Numbered from the stretch's first letter, positions 31,482 to 40,890 are shown. The stretch is DNA of 64,000 bases from Bacteroidota bacterium (GCA_023417815.1 JAEZEI010000124.1:1-64000), one strand, 5' to 3'. Notes: generated from the sequence alone by a model not told the origin. Made by a program: numbers and translations.

Positions 31482-32501
31482 ATGCTCCCTGTAGCTTCTT
31501 TATATCCATTACTGGAAACTCCCCGAAGGATCATTATTACCATGCATCAGAAACCGGATGGTGATGCCATGGGTTCCAGCCTCGCGCTTTATCATTTCCT
31601 GATCCAGCAAGACCATAAGGTTACCGTTATATCCCCAACTAACTGGGCATCGTTCCTTAACTGGATGCCGGATGCACGAATGGTGCTCAATTACGAAAGA
31701 GACACTGCAAAGGCAGATGAAGCAATCAGCAATGCAGAGATCATCTTTTGCCTCGACTTTAACACGTTGAGCCGCACCAAAAGAATGGAAAATGTACTTG
31801 GCTCTGCCAGTGCTATTAAGGTGTTAATAGATCACCATCAACAGCCACAGGAATCTGCTTTTAACTACGGTATAAGTGATACCAAAAAGAGTTCAACGGC
31901 AGAAATGGTGTATGACTTCATCAAGAATTCACCTTATCCGGATAAACTGAATCTTCAATCCAGCGAATGTTTGTATGCCGGTGTGATGACCGATACCGGT
32001 TCGTTCCGCTTTCCATCTACTTCAGCCAGTGTACACCGGATGATAGCTGACCTAATGGACAAAGGACTTGAACATAGTCCTGTACATGAACACCTTTTTG
32101 ATAATTTTTCAGAGAACAGGTTTCGGTTCATTGGGAATGTACTGCTTAACAGAATGGAAGTTTTATATGAATATAATACCGCGCTCATCGCCATTCCACA
32201 ACTTGATCTTATTAAATATGAGATCAAAACCGGAGATACTGAAGGCCTGGTGAATTTTCCGTTGAGCATCCAGGGAATTAAACTCGCTGCTATCATTATT
32301 GACCGTGGAGAAGAAAGAAAATGCAGTTTTAGAAGCAAAGGAGGTTTTGATGTAAATACTTTTGCCCGGAAATATTTTGATGGTGGTGGGCATTTTAATG
32401 CAGCAGGAGGACAGAGTAGGGAGCCTATTGACCGGGTTGTTGAGCATTTTATGAATGCGATCAAAGAAAATAAAGATAAACTGACAACATATGATTTTTA
32501 A
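31482..32501 (+). CDS. nrnA: DHH-family bifunctional oligoribonuclease/PAP phosphatase
   Basis: 339 aa. NrnA-type phosphoesterase that degrades short RNA oligomers and pAp. The DHH domain has HQKPDGDAMGSS, DFNTLSR, DHHQQP and GVMTDTGSFRFP as metal-binding motifs; the C-terminal DHHA1 domain ends with GGGHFNAAGG. It is the first gene of a likely operon with the FKBP protein, whose start lies just beyond its stop. Confidence 0.92.
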   Translation: MLPVASLYPLLETPRRIIITMHQKPDGDAMGSSLALYHFLIQQDHKVTVISPTNWASFLNWMPDARMVLNYERDTAKADEAISNAEIIFCLDFNTLSRTKRMENVLGSASAIKVLIDHHQQPQESAFNYGISDTKKSSTAEMVYDFIKNSPYPDKLNLQSSECLYAGVMTDTGSFRFPSTSASVHRMIADLMDKGLEHSPVHEHLFDNFSENRFRFIGNVLLNRMEVLYEYNTALIAIPQLDLIKYEIKTGDTEGLVNFPLSIQGIKLAAIIIDRGEERKCSFRSKGGFDVNTFARKYFDGGGHFNAAGGQSREPIDRVVEHFMNAIKENKDKLTTYDF

Positions 32502-32514
32502 TAAACCAACAAGA

Positions 32515-33525
32515 ATGAGAAACCTCGTATTTCTATCAATGATCGTTTTGCTTTTTGCCAGTTGCAAAGACACATTTAAAAAAGGTGAGGATGGCCTCGA
32601 ATACAAGATCATTAAATCCGGTGGCGGAGACCAGATCCAATATGGTGAATTCATGCAGATTCACATAGGTCAATATTATGATAACGGTAAAACGGATTCC
32701 CTGGTTTCGGATACACGAACAGCTATCCCTGCATTTGAAGTACTGGATACCGTACGAACTCCTCCATCATATTTTCATATCCTCTCACAGTTAAGAAAGG
32801 GTGATAGTGCAGTTATCAGGGTATTGTCGGATAGCATGTTTGCAAAAAATCCTAATGGGATGCCACCATTCATTAAAAAAGGGCATTACCTGATCACAAC
32901 AATTAAAATGGTGAATATATTTGAAACGAAAGAGCAGGCAGACAGTGCCCGCACGGCCAGCATACTGGAGGCACAGGAAAGGATGGAAAAAGAAAACGCT
33001 GCCCAGCTGGTGAAGGATGACAAGATATTACAGGATTATTTTAAAGCAAATAAAGTACAGGTTCAAAAAGCACCCTTGGGAACCTATGTGCAGATAATTC
33101 AACAGGGAACAGGGCCGCTTATCGATACAAGTGTTGTAGTTAAGGCGAACTATACAGGAATGCTGATGGATGGTAAGATATTCGACAGCAATACAGATAG
33201 CAGCTTCAAACATGTTACCCCACTACTTGTAAATATGACCGATGATCCTTCCCTAGGCGGAGGAATTATTAAAGGGTGGAAGGATGGACTAACCCTGTTA
33301 AATAAGGGAGCAAAAGCAAAATTCTTTATCCCTTCATCTCTGGCCTATGGTGCGCAGGGGGCAGCTCCGGATATTAAGCCTAATTCCATCCTGATATTTA
33401 ATATTGAAGTTGTTGATATATTAAATAAAGCACAGGCAAAAGCCGCAGTAGAGGAGGAGATGAGGTTCTTCAGGGAATCCCAGCTGCGTGAATTACAAAA
33501 CCAGTCTTCAGAACAACCTAGATAA
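32515..33525 (+). CDS. FKBP-type peptidyl-prolyl isomerase lipoprotein
   Basis: 336 aa from ATG 32515; an ATG eight codons upstream (32491, inside nrnA) is the alternative. The lipoprotein signal MRNLVFLSMIVLLFASC gives Cys17. A first FKBP-like domain (about 25-140) is divergent. A helical linker (about 145-190) is followed by a canonical FKBP domain (about 190-310) with VKANYTGMLMDGKIFDSN, GGGIIKGWKDGLTLLNKG (split here) and FFIPSSLAYG. Predicted periplasmic fold helper, similar in layout to GldI-type proteins of gliding Bacteroidota, though no gliding genes are present here. Confidence 0.87.
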   Translation: MRNLVFLSMIVLLFASCKDTFKKGEDGLEYKIIKSGGGDQIQYGEFMQIHIGQYYDNGKTDSLVSDTRTAIPAFEVLDTVRTPPSYFHILSQLRKGDSAVIRVLSDSMFAKNPNGMPPFIKKGHYLITTIKMVNIFETKEQADSARTASILEAQERMEKENAAQLVKDDKILQDYFKANKVQVQKAPLGTYVQIIQQGTGPLIDTSVVVKANYTGMLMDGKIFDSNTDSSFKHVTPLLVNMTDDPSLGGGIIKGWKDGLTLLNKGAKAKFFIPSSLAYGAQGAAPDIKPNSILIFNIEVVDILNKAQAKAAVEEEMRFFRESQLRELQNQSSEQPR

Positions 33526-33544
33526 TTAATTTTTAGATCGGAGA

Positions 33545-33574
33545 ATGGCTTCTTTACCGGAAGCCATTTTTTTT
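33545..33574 (+). terminator. Terminator after FKBP gene, inside the end of folP
   Basis: ATGGCTTC (33545-33552) pairs with GAAGCCAT (33560-33567), followed by a T run. On the other strand the same bases encode the last residues of FolP. Confidence 0.88.
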
Positions 33575-34393
33575 ATATACTTCAACAAGTTTAATGCATT
33601 CCACAGATTCTTTAACATCATGAACCCTGATAATTGATACTCCATTCAGCAGGGCAATGGTGTTCAATATGGTTGTTCCATTCAGGGCGTTGCTTGAATC
33701 AACTCCAAGGATCTTACTGATCGTGCTTTTCCTGCTTAACCCTGCTAGTAAAGGATAGCCTGCCACAGATAATTTTCCCAGGTTGTATAATAATTCCATG
33801 TTGTGCGACGATGTTTTTCCAAATCCAAACCCTGGATCAAGGATAATATCTTTGATCCCTGCTTTTTTCGCCAGGGCGATCCTTTGGGAAAAATATTGCA
33901 GTACCTCGAGTGAGACGTCATTATACTCTGGGTTTAACTGCATATTCTCCGGTCTTCCTTTCATATGCATTCCAATGTATGGCACTTTCAACTTTCCTGC
34001 TACGCGAAACATTTCGGGATCCATTTCTCCAAAGCTGATGTCGTTTATAATTTCAGCACCGGCTTCTACTGCACATTCTGCAACATGAGAAGAATAAGTA
34101 TCAATGGAGATCAGTATCGCCGGGAATTGTTTCCGTAATTCCTGAATTACCGGTAAAACTCTTTCCAATTCCTCCCCGGAAGATATCCTTTCACTTCCTG
34201 GCCGCGAACTCTGTCCGCCTATATCAATTATGGAAGCGCCCTCGCGTATCATGGTTCCAGCGATATCAATGATCTCCTGTGTCGAAGAACCTGCAAAACC
34301 TTTATAGAACGAATCCGGTGTTATATTAAGAATACCCATCACCCTTGGATGTTCAAGGTTTATTAACTTTCCTCGGCAGTTTATCGTGTACAT
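33554..34393 (-). CDS. folP: Dihydropteroate synthase
   Basis: 279 aa TIM-barrel enzyme that joins p-aminobenzoate to dihydropterin pyrophosphate in folate synthesis; the target of sulfonamides. Motifs: MGILNITPDSFYKG, IDIGGQSSRPGSERIS, INDISFGEMDPEM, LDPGFGFGKT, SRKSTI and the closing IIRVHDVKES. It is convergent with the FKBP gene and divergent from the DUF1599 gene. A cyclo-ligase acting on folates is at 60.3 kb. Confidence 0.95.
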   Translation of the reverse strand: MYTINCRGKLINLEHPRVMGILNITPDSFYKGFAGSSTQEIIDIAGTMIREGASIIDIGGQSSRPGSERISSGEELERVLPVIQELRKQFPAILISIDTYSSHVAECAVEAGAEIINDISFGEMDPEMFRVAGKLKVPYIGMHMKGRPENMQLNPEYNDVSLEVLQYFSQRIALAKKAGIKDIILDPGFGFGKTSSHNMELLYNLGKLSVAGYPLLAGLSRKSTISKILGVDSSNALNGTTILNTIALLNGVSIIRVHDVKESVECIKLVEVYKKNGFR

Positions 34394-34448
34394 CAGGTTA
34401 ATTGCTATTTTTGGAACAACTGCAATTTGCAGATTAATAAGGTATCTT

Positions 34449-35003
34449 ATGAATGAAATCTCGACGATGGGACAATACCGGGAAGTAGTTTCGAATTGCA
34501 GGACGATGTTTTTGAAGAAAACAGCGGATTATGGAACCAGCTGGAGGGTGTACAGGATCATTTCGGTAGCAGACCAGTTATATATCAAGGCCAAAAGGAT
34601 CCGGAACATCCAGGAATTGAAAAGACAGGAAATTGGGGATGATATCAGGAGTGAGTTCGAAGGAATATATAATTACAGCATTATCGGTCTTATTCAATTA
34701 TCGTTGCCTGATGAACCAGAAGAACTGTCTGTGGAAGAAGTGACCAGGATGTATGATGAAAAAGTACTTTATGCCCTGGATCTTTTATCGAAAAAGAACC
34801 ATGATTATGGTGAAGCCTGGAGAGAGATGAGCCAGGAGAGTTACGCTGATCTTATTCTGGCAAAAGTTCTGAGAATAAAACAGATATCAGCCAATGCGGG
34901 CAAGACCATAGCCAGCGAGGGAATTGATTCTAATTTCTATGACATAATGAATTATGCAGCCTTTGCACTCATCATGATCAGCGAGGGCAGGCATGCCAAT
35001 TAG
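34449..35003 (+). CDS. DUF1599 protein (nucleotide modification associated domain 1)
   Basis: 184 aa with two copies of the DUF1599 module: LKKTADYGTSWRVYR...IKAKRIRNIQ in the first half and LSKKNHDYGEAWREMS...LAKVLRIKQI in the second. The repeated K-x-x-DYG-x-(S/A)WR pattern is the hallmark. The biochemical role is unknown. ATG 34449 is chosen because an upstream open stretch overlaps a -7-like TATTTTTG (34406-34413). It is next to folP and a BT_3928-type protein, a neighbourhood seen in other Bacteroidota. Confidence 0.85.
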   Translation: MNEISTMGQYREVVSNCRTMFLKKTADYGTSWRVYRIISVADQLYIKAKRIRNIQELKRQEIGDDIRSEFEGIYNYSIIGLIQLSLPDEPEELSVEEVTRMYDEKVLYALDLLSKKNHDYGEAWREMSQESYADLILAKVLRIKQISANAGKTIASEGIDSNFYDIMNYAAFALIMISEGRHAN

Positions 35004-35008
35004 CGCTT

Positions 35009-36112
35009 ATGAAAGGAATAGTAACTACCGTCAGGATCATCACAGGTGCATTATTTATCTTTTCCGGTCTGGTTAAGGCAATAGATCCCCGTGGCCTGGC
35101 CTATAAGATGCAGGAATTCTTTGAGGCTTTTGCAAACGATGGCTTTTTGCCAGGTATGATGCACAGTCTCCGTGACCACGCGCTCACATTTTCAGTGATA
35201 ATTATAACCCTGGAGGTGATCATAGGCCTAGCTATCCTGCTGGGATGGAAACGGAAATTCTCCCTTATTTTACTGCTGCTGCTGATAATCCTGTTTACGT
35301 TCCTGACAAGTTATGTGCTTTTCAGCGGAAAGATAAGGGCCTGCGGATGCTTCGGTGATTGTATCCCGATCACCCCGGTTCAAACTTTTGCCAAGGATAT
35401 CATTCTCTTATTGTTTGCATTATTCCTTTTCTGGAAAAGAAGATTTATATACCCGGTGGCCAAACCATTAGTGCTTGCGATTTACCTGGTTCTTGCGACC
35501 TTACTAACATTATGGCTCCAGTTCCATGTAATGAAAAACCTGCCGGTAGTTGATTGCCTGCCATTCAAAAAAGGGAATAATATTCTTGAATTACGAAAGA
35601 TGCCGGCCAATGCCATACCCGACAAATACGATTATACCTTTGTATATGAAAAGGATGGCGTAAAGAAAGAATTTCCCGCAAGCGATCTACCCGATGAAAC
35701 CTGGAATTTTGTGGACCGCAAACAGGTATTAGTACAGAAAGGAAGCAATAACATTCCCCTGATAAATGACTTTTCACTGGTTGGCGAAGATGGTACAGAT
35801 CTTACAGACAGTATTATGAACAGTGATTCTGATTATTACCTGCTTTTCCTTGAAATGCCTGCGAACAATGCTGATAAATGGTTGAAGGACCTGCAAAAAG
35901 CTGATCAGAACATTCCATTTTATGTAGTTACCTCCCGATTTGATGCAACTGAAAAATTTGTTTCTTCCAAAGGACTTAAAGCTACCCGGATCCTGACCTG
36001 TGATGCAACAGCTATAAAGACCGCAGCAAGAAGCAATCCTGCTTTATACAAAATGAAAGGTCCCATAGTTCAATACAAATGGGGCTGGGCCGATTTTGAA
36101 AACCTAAAATAA
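35009..36112 (+). CDS. BT_3928-type DoxX/MauE-like membrane protein
   Basis: 367 aa. The N-terminal half is DoxX-like with about five membrane segments (IITGALFIFSGLVKAIDP, VIIITLEVIIGLAILLGW, LLLLLIILFTFLTSYVLF) and a cysteine-rich loop RACGCFGDCIP as in MauE-like proteins. The C-terminal half (about 200-367) looks thioredoxin-like (DYYLLFLEMP, FYVVTSRFDATEKF) but has no CxxC. Possibly part of a redox pathway of the envelope. It lies 5 bases after the DUF1599 gene. Confidence 0.8.
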   Translation: MKGIVTTVRIITGALFIFSGLVKAIDPRGLAYKMQEFFEAFANDGFLPGMMHSLRDHALTFSVIIITLEVIIGLAILLGWKRKFSLILLLLLIILFTFLTSYVLFSGKIRACGCFGDCIPITPVQTFAKDIILLLFALFLFWKRRFIYPVAKPLVLAIYLVLATLLTLWLQFHVMKNLPVVDCLPFKKGNNILELRKMPANAIPDKYDYTFVYEKDGVKKEFPASDLPDETWNFVDRKQVLVQKGSNNIPLINDFSLVGEDGTDLTDSIMNSDSDYYLLFLEMPANNADKWLKDLQKADQNIPFYVVTSRFDATEKFVSSKGLKATRILTCDATAIKTAARSNPALYKMKGPIVQYKWGWADFENLK

Positions 36113-36116
36113 CCAT

Positions 36117-37154
36117 GTGCCTTTTAGTGGCAAAATAGGATCCTCTCTTTTAGTGCTCCTTGGAGTGATCATTCTTGTATTCCTGATGTTCCAGGGGTTT
36201 GGGGATCCTGCAAGGATGCTGGCCGGGCAATCTGGAAATGATCAGACCATCTCAAACATCAGGAAGGACCTAAACCTGGATAAGCCAATCTGGAAGCAAT
36301 TAATTTTATACCTTAATGATGTTTCACCGGTTGGTATTCATTCAAAAGAAGAGATTGCCCGTAACAACCTAAAAGGATTCTTTCTTCCCGGCGACCGTTC
36401 AATAGGTGTGAAGGTCCCCTACCTGGGACGCAGTTATCAGTCACGCAGACCTGTTACTGAAGTATTGATCGAAGCCCTTCCGGGCACGCTTGTTCTTGCT
36501 TTTTCAGCTATGCTGATCGCTTGTATTGCAGGGATAGGACTTGGTGTACTTGCAGCATTAAAGAAAGGCACGTGGATGGATTCAGGAATAATCATTTCAA
36601 GCATTGCAGGAATTTCTGCGCCTTCATTCTTCATGGCGATACTGATTGCCTATATATTTGGAATAGTCCTTCATGATCAGACTGGGCTGAATTTCACGGG
36701 AAGCTTGTTTACAATTAATGCACTAACGGGTAAATCGGAACTGGAACTTCGAAACCTGATTCTCCCGGCAATTACCCTGGGGATCCGTCCATTAGCTATT
36801 ATAGCTCAACTTACCAGGAGTTCGATGATTGATGTACTTTCTCAGGATTTTATCAGAACTGCATATGCCAAAGGACTTAGCAGGAGAAGGGTGATCTTAA
36901 GGCATGCTCTGCCAAATGCGATGAACCCGGTGGTTACCGCTATTTCAGGTTGGTTCGCAGAATTACTCGCCGGTTCGTTTTTCATTGAATATATATTTGG
37001 CTGGAAGGGAATAGGGAAGCTTACCGTTGATGCACTTGAAAAACTGGATTACCCGCTTGTTATGGGAGCTGTGCTGCTGAGTGCATGCATTTTCATTTTC
37101 ATAAACCTTCTTACCGAACTTATCTACCGTTATTTTGATCCCCGAATAAGTTAA
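36117..37154 (+). CDS. DppB/OppB-type ABC transporter permease, without partners
   Basis: 345 aa. Inner-membrane permease with an N-terminal membrane segment, a long periplasmic loop (about 30-120) and five more segments. The EAA-type loop for ATPase contact is AYAKGLSRRRVILRHALPN. Start is GTG at 36117, four bases after the preceding stop; the ATG two bases earlier is in a frame that closes after seven codons. No DppC, DppD, DppF or binding protein is in the window, so the complex must be assembled from elsewhere. Confidence 0.85.
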   Translation: MPFSGKIGSSLLVLLGVIILVFLMFQGFGDPARMLAGQSGNDQTISNIRKDLNLDKPIWKQLILYLNDVSPVGIHSKEEIARNNLKGFFLPGDRSIGVKVPYLGRSYQSRRPVTEVLIEALPGTLVLAFSAMLIACIAGIGLGVLAALKKGTWMDSGIIISSIAGISAPSFFMAILIAYIFGIVLHDQTGLNFTGSLFTINALTGKSELELRNLILPAITLGIRPLAIIAQLTRSSMIDVLSQDFIRTAYAKGLSRRRVILRHALPNAMNPVVTAISGWFAELLAGSFFIEYIFGWKGIGKLTVDALEKLDYPLVMGAVLLSACIFIFINLLTELIYRYFDPRIS

Positions 37155-37205
37155 GCCCTGCATTTTGGCATTATTTTTTTTATTGAAGGGGAAAAATTAT
37201 TCGTT

Positions 37206-37766
37206 ATGAAATTCAAACACCTTGCTTTAATTACAGCATTATCAACATTTTCGATCATTGGTTGCGATAGCAACAAGGAAGACGAAACATCAGTGACTAC
37301 GACCGAGAACGTAGAAAATGAGGCTGCCGCGGTGGAAAGCCCTGCAGTTACGACAGGAACAGTAGCAGAAGCCGATGTACCATCTGAAGTGAGAACAACA
37401 TTCACCACAAAATATCCTGCAGCTAAAACAGTAACCTGGACGCGCTACAAGCCGGTGGCTGATGATGGGCTGGATATTAATGACACGTATTATTATGTAC
37501 GTTTCAATAATGATGGTGCAGATTATATCAATTGGTATAACACCAGGGGAGAATGGGTAAAAACTTCTACGCTGGTTTCAGATAAATCAGGCCTGCCTGC
37601 TCCGGTAAGCAAGTATATCAATGATAATTATGCTGATTATACCATCGAGGAGATCAATAAGGAAAATGACAAGGACCGTGATATGTACGAGGTAAAGTTG
37701 AACAAAGGCGAGGATAAGGTAAAACTTAAGATCCTTCCTAACGGTGAAGTCTTCAAACAAAAATAA
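37206..37766 (+). CDS. PepSY-like lipoprotein
   Basis: 186 aa. Signal peptide with Cys20 (SIIGC), then a Thr/Glu/Val-rich linker (about 21-55), then two PepSY-like repeats: VPSEVRTTFTTKYPAAKTVTW...YYVRFNNDG and LPAPVSKYINDNYADYTIEEINKEN...MYEVKLNKG. This fold occurs in beta-lactamase-inhibitor-like Bacteroidota proteins of unknown role. Membrane-anchored, exported. The linker resembles the tiny lipoprotein at 24515. Confidence 0.82.
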   Translation: MKFKHLALITALSTFSIIGCDSNKEDETSVTTTENVENEAAAVESPAVTTGTVAEADVPSEVRTTFTTKYPAAKTVTWTRYKPVADDGLDINDTYYYVRFNNDGADYINWYNTRGEWVKTSTLVSDKSGLPAPVSKYINDNYADYTIEEINKENDKDRDMYEVKLNKGEDKVKLKILPNGEVFKQK

Positions 37767-37777
37767 GATCGTAAATG

Positions 37778-39565
37778 TCAGATCGAAGCCGCTTCTCCAG
37801 GAGCGGCTTTTTCAATTACAGGCCTTGATCTTTCCCCGATCTGCTGCCGCCACATCGCATAATACAATCCCTTCTGTTCTAATAATTCACTATGAGTTCC
37901 GGTTTCAACGATCTTTCCTTTTTCGAGAACATATATCCTGTCTGATCCCATAATGGTAGATAGCCGGTGAGCTATGGAGATGATCATCCTGTTCCTTTCA
38001 GAAGAAATTTTCCTGATAGTCTCGGTGATCTCTTCTTCGGTAAGGGAATCCAGGGCTGCAGTGGCCTCATCAAATATCAGAATTCTTGGATCTCTTAACA
38101 AAGCCCGCGCGATAGATAATCGTTGCTTCTCCCCACCAGATAACTTCATTCCTCCTTCACCCAATATAGTGTCCAGTCCCTGTTCAGACCTCTTTACCAG
38201 TTTTAATGCCGATGCCTTTTCAAGAGCACTCAGCATTTCCTCATCCGTTGCCGCCGGCTTTACGAACTGCAGGTTTTGTTTTATTGTTCCTGAGAAAAGT
38301 TGTGTATCCTGCGTAACGAATCCGATCTGTCTTCTTACTTTATTATAGCGAATATCCTTTACTGAAACATTGTCGAAAAAAATATTGCCGCTTACCGGGG
38401 TGTATAATCCAACAAGCAATTTTACCAGCGTAGATTTGCCAGAACCAGATGGTCCTACAAAGGCAATAGATTCTCCCTTTGATACTTTAAAACTTAACCC
38501 GTCTATTGCATTAACAGCCCCTGTTCTGTGCCTGAATAATACATCCTGGAATTCCAACGTATCAATATTCTCAATTTCGATCGGTTCCTCCGGCCTAACC
38601 TCTACAGGCTTTTTCATAAGCTTGTCAAAATTCTGCAGCGAAGCTTCAGCCTCCCTGTAGGATAGTATGATATTACCGAGGTCCTGGAGGGGAGCGAATA
38701 TGGTATTCATGATAAACTGCATGGAAATTAATTCACCCGGTGTTAGCACATCCCTGAAGATCAACCATAGAAGGATAAATAAAATTGACTGCTTCAGCAG
38801 GTTCAAAGTAGTTCCCTGGAGAAAGCTTAGTGTTCTGACCTTTCGCGTCTTCAGCATTTCCAGGTCAAAGATCTGCTGAGTGAAGGTGCGTAATCGTTTG
38901 ATCTCAGGATAGGTTAACCCAAGGCTTTTTACCAGTTCAATATTTCGAAGGGATTCCGTGATATTCCCGGATAGGACAGCATTCTGCCGGAATATCTTCC
39001 TTTGAATGGATTTTATTCTTTTACTGAGAAGACCTGTCAAACCACCAAGCAGAACCACACCGACAAGGAATACAGGGATTAGAGCCCAGTGTTTGGTTAC
39101 GGCGTAATAGGCGAGGAACCCAATTCCCACAATGGTTGAAAAGAGTACATGAATGAATGATGACATGAAACCTTCTGTATCCCTTCTCGTTTTTTGCAGG
39201 ATGGATAATGTTTCACCACTGCGTTGCTCTTCAAATTCCTGGTAATTTAATCTGAGGGTTTGTTTTAATCCATCATTAAAAACTCCCATGCCGAATTTTT
39301 GAACGGCGAGGCGAAGGATATATTCCTGGAAAGTTCGGGCAAGCCTTGCAGCCAGAGCAACAGCTATTGCCACAAGCAACCACCAGGTGATCCCTTTCAC
39401 CAGTTCTTTCTCAGGGAGTCCTTTTGGGTTCAATGCATAGTCATCAATGATCTTCCCGAAAATGATAGGATCCAGTAAGGTTAGTGCCTGGGCAACAGCA
39501 GCCAACAGCATTGACAAAAGAACAAGCCCGCGGTAAGGCTTTATATATTTCCATAATATATTCAT
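37778..39565 (-). CDS. ABC exporter, MsbA-like half transporter
   Basis: 595 aa. Transmembrane domain of six segments (about 1-310) fused to a nucleotide-binding domain (about 340-580). Walker A is GPSGSGKST, the Q-loop is at GFVTQDTQLF, the signature is LSGGEKQR, Walker B is RILIFDEATAALD and the switch His is in IAHRLST. Half transporters of this type work as homodimers that flip lipids or export drugs. It stands alone; its last codons overlap the terminator of the PepSY-like gene. Confidence 0.92.
   Translation of the reverse strand: MNILWKYIKPYRGLVLLSMLLAAVAQALTLLDPIIFGKIIDDYALNPKGLPEKELVKGITWWLLVAIAVALAARLARTFQEYILRLAVQKFGMGVFNDGLKQTLRLNYQEFEEQRSGETLSILQKTRRDTEGFMSSFIHVLFSTIVGIGFLAYYAVTKHWALIPVFLVGVVLLGGLTGLLSKRIKSIQRKIFRQNAVLSGNITESLRNIELVKSLGLTYPEIKRLRTFTQQIFDLEMLKTRKVRTLSFLQGTTLNLLKQSILFILLWLIFRDVLTPGELISMQFIMNTIFAPLQDLGNIILSYREAEASLQNFDKLMKKPVEVRPEEPIEIENIDTLEFQDVLFRHRTGAVNAIDGLSFKVSKGESIAFVGPSGSGKSTLVKLLVGLYTPVSGNIFFDNVSVKDIRYNKVRRQIGFVTQDTQLFSGTIKQNLQFVKPAATDEEMLSALEKASALKLVKRSEQGLDTILGEGGMKLSGGEKQRLSIARALLRDPRILIFDEATAALDSLTEEEITETIRKISSERNRMIISIAHRLSTIMGSDRIYVLEKGKIVETGTHSELLEQKGLYYAMWRQQIGERSRPVIEKAAPGEAASI
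37786..37812 (+). terminator. Terminator after PepSY-like gene, inside the ABC exporter's 3-prime end
   Basis: AAGCCGCTTCT (37786-37796) and AGGAGCGGCTT (37799-37809) form a stem with one G-T pair, followed by T residues. Confidence 0.82.
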
Positions 39566-39643
39566 GCGATGAAATTAATCGTGTTTTGTGTGAAAGCAAT
39601 ACCAGCACATTGCATGCCTCCTGCTACTTGAACAATATATTCT

Positions 39644-39651
39644 TACCTTTG
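39644..39651 (+). promoter_or_regulatory. Thiolase promoter -7 element (TACCTTTG)
   Basis: TACCTTTG matches TAnnTTTG and lies 17 bases before the thiolase ATG. The nearest TTG is 13 bases upstream. Confidence 0.55.
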
Positions 39652-39668
39652 CGGCCTAAATTTTCACG

Positions 39669-40850
39669 ATGAAGGAAGTATATATTTTGTCGGCTGTTCG
39701 CACCCCAATGGGAAGTTTCGGGGGAACTCTTAAGGACATTCCTGCAACAAAGCTCGGAGCAATCGCTATTAAGGGCGCTCTTGAGAAAGCAGGTGTTGCA
39801 CCAGACCAGGTGAATGATGTTTTAATGGGTTGCGTGATCCAGGCGAATCTTGGACAGGCCCCGGCAAGGCAGGCAGCAAAATTTGCCGGTTTGCCTGATA
39901 ATGTCAATTGCACCACGGTTAATAAGGTTTGTGCAAGTGGAATGAAAGCTATCTCTCAGGCAGCCCAGAGTATAATGCTAGGCGATGCAGATATAGTTGT
40001 TGCAGGTGGAATGGAGAGTATGAGCAATGTTCCTTTTTACGTGGAAAATCTCAGGTGGGGTAATAAATACGGTAACACCGCTTTAATAGATGGTCTTGCC
40101 AAAGACGGCCTTACCGATGTGTACGATCAGAAAGCAATGGGAAATGCCGCGGAATTATGTGCTTCAACCTGCGGCATCAGCAGGGAAGACCAGGATTCCT
40201 TTGCAATAGAAAGTTATAAGAGAAGCCAGGCAGCAACCGAGGCAGGAAAGTTCACAAATGAGATCGTTCCCGTTGAGATTCCTCAACGCAAAGGCGACCC
40301 GGTGATCTTTAGCCGGGATGAAGAGCCATTCAATGTAAAATTTGATAAGATCGCTTCGCTTAAAGGTGCGTTCCAGAAAGACGGTACGGTAACTGCCGCA
40401 AATGCATCTACTATGAATGATGGTGCTGCAGCCCTGGTATTGATAAGTAAAGAAAAGGCTGAAGCACTCGGTTTAAAACCGGTAGGCAAGATCATTTCTT
40501 ACGCAGATGCAGAACAGGCTCCGGAATGGTTCACAACAACCCCGGCCATTGCAGTTCCGAAAGCGGTAGAAAAGGCAGGACTGAAAATGGAAGACATCAA
40601 TTATTTTGAACTTAACGAGGCTTTTGCTGTAGTCGGAATAGAAAATACTAAACGTATGAAACTGGATCCGTCAAAGGTGAATGCTCATGGCGGAGCGGTT
40701 AGCCTGGGTCACCCCCTGGGTGCCAGTGGCGCAAGAATTATAGTGACATTATTAAATGTACTTAAGAGCAATAATGCACGGTATGGTGCGGCAGGTATTT
40801 GCAATGGTGGCGGTGGGGCAAGCGCTATGGTTATAGAAAACATACAGTAA
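39669..40850 (+). CDS. atoB: Acetyl-CoA C-acetyltransferase (thiolase)
   Basis: 393 aa. Condenses or cleaves acetoacetyl-CoA or other 3-ketoacyl-CoA. The nucleophile is Cys88 in NKVCASGMKA; the second-site residues are His in GGAVSLGHPLGASG and Cys in GICNGGGGAS. PNVSNGAA-type family sequence appears as FYVENLRWGNKYGN and ANASTMNDGAAAL. Complete and of normal length. Whether it serves fatty-acid breakdown or acetoacetyl-CoA synthesis cannot be decided; pdhB, another acetyl-CoA gene, follows with its own promoter. Confidence 0.93.
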   Translation: MKEVYILSAVRTPMGSFGGTLKDIPATKLGAIAIKGALEKAGVAPDQVNDVLMGCVIQANLGQAPARQAAKFAGLPDNVNCTTVNKVCASGMKAISQAAQSIMLGDADIVVAGGMESMSNVPFYVENLRWGNKYGNTALIDGLAKDGLTDVYDQKAMGNAAELCASTCGISREDQDSFAIESYKRSQAATEAGKFTNEIVPVEIPQRKGDPVIFSRDEEPFNVKFDKIASLKGAFQKDGTVTAANASTMNDGAAALVLISKEKAEALGLKPVGKIISYADAEQAPEWFTTTPAIAVPKAVEKAGLKMEDINYFELNEAFAVVGIENTKRMKLDPSKVNAHGGAVSLGHPLGASGARIIVTLLNVLKSNNARYGAAGICNGGGGASAMVIENIQ

Positions 40851-40859
40851 CAAGGTGAT

Positions 40860-40890
40860 TTTGCTGTTCACCCCTGAACAGGTAAATTTG
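40860..40890 (+). promoter_or_regulatory. pdhB promoter with palindrome in the spacer
   Basis: TTTG (40860-40863) and TAAATTTG (40883-40890) are exactly 19 bases apart. The spacer contains CTGTTCA-CCCC-TGAACAG (40864-40881), a perfect 7+7 palindrome, so a repressor bound there would block the promoter. Confidence 0.7.
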
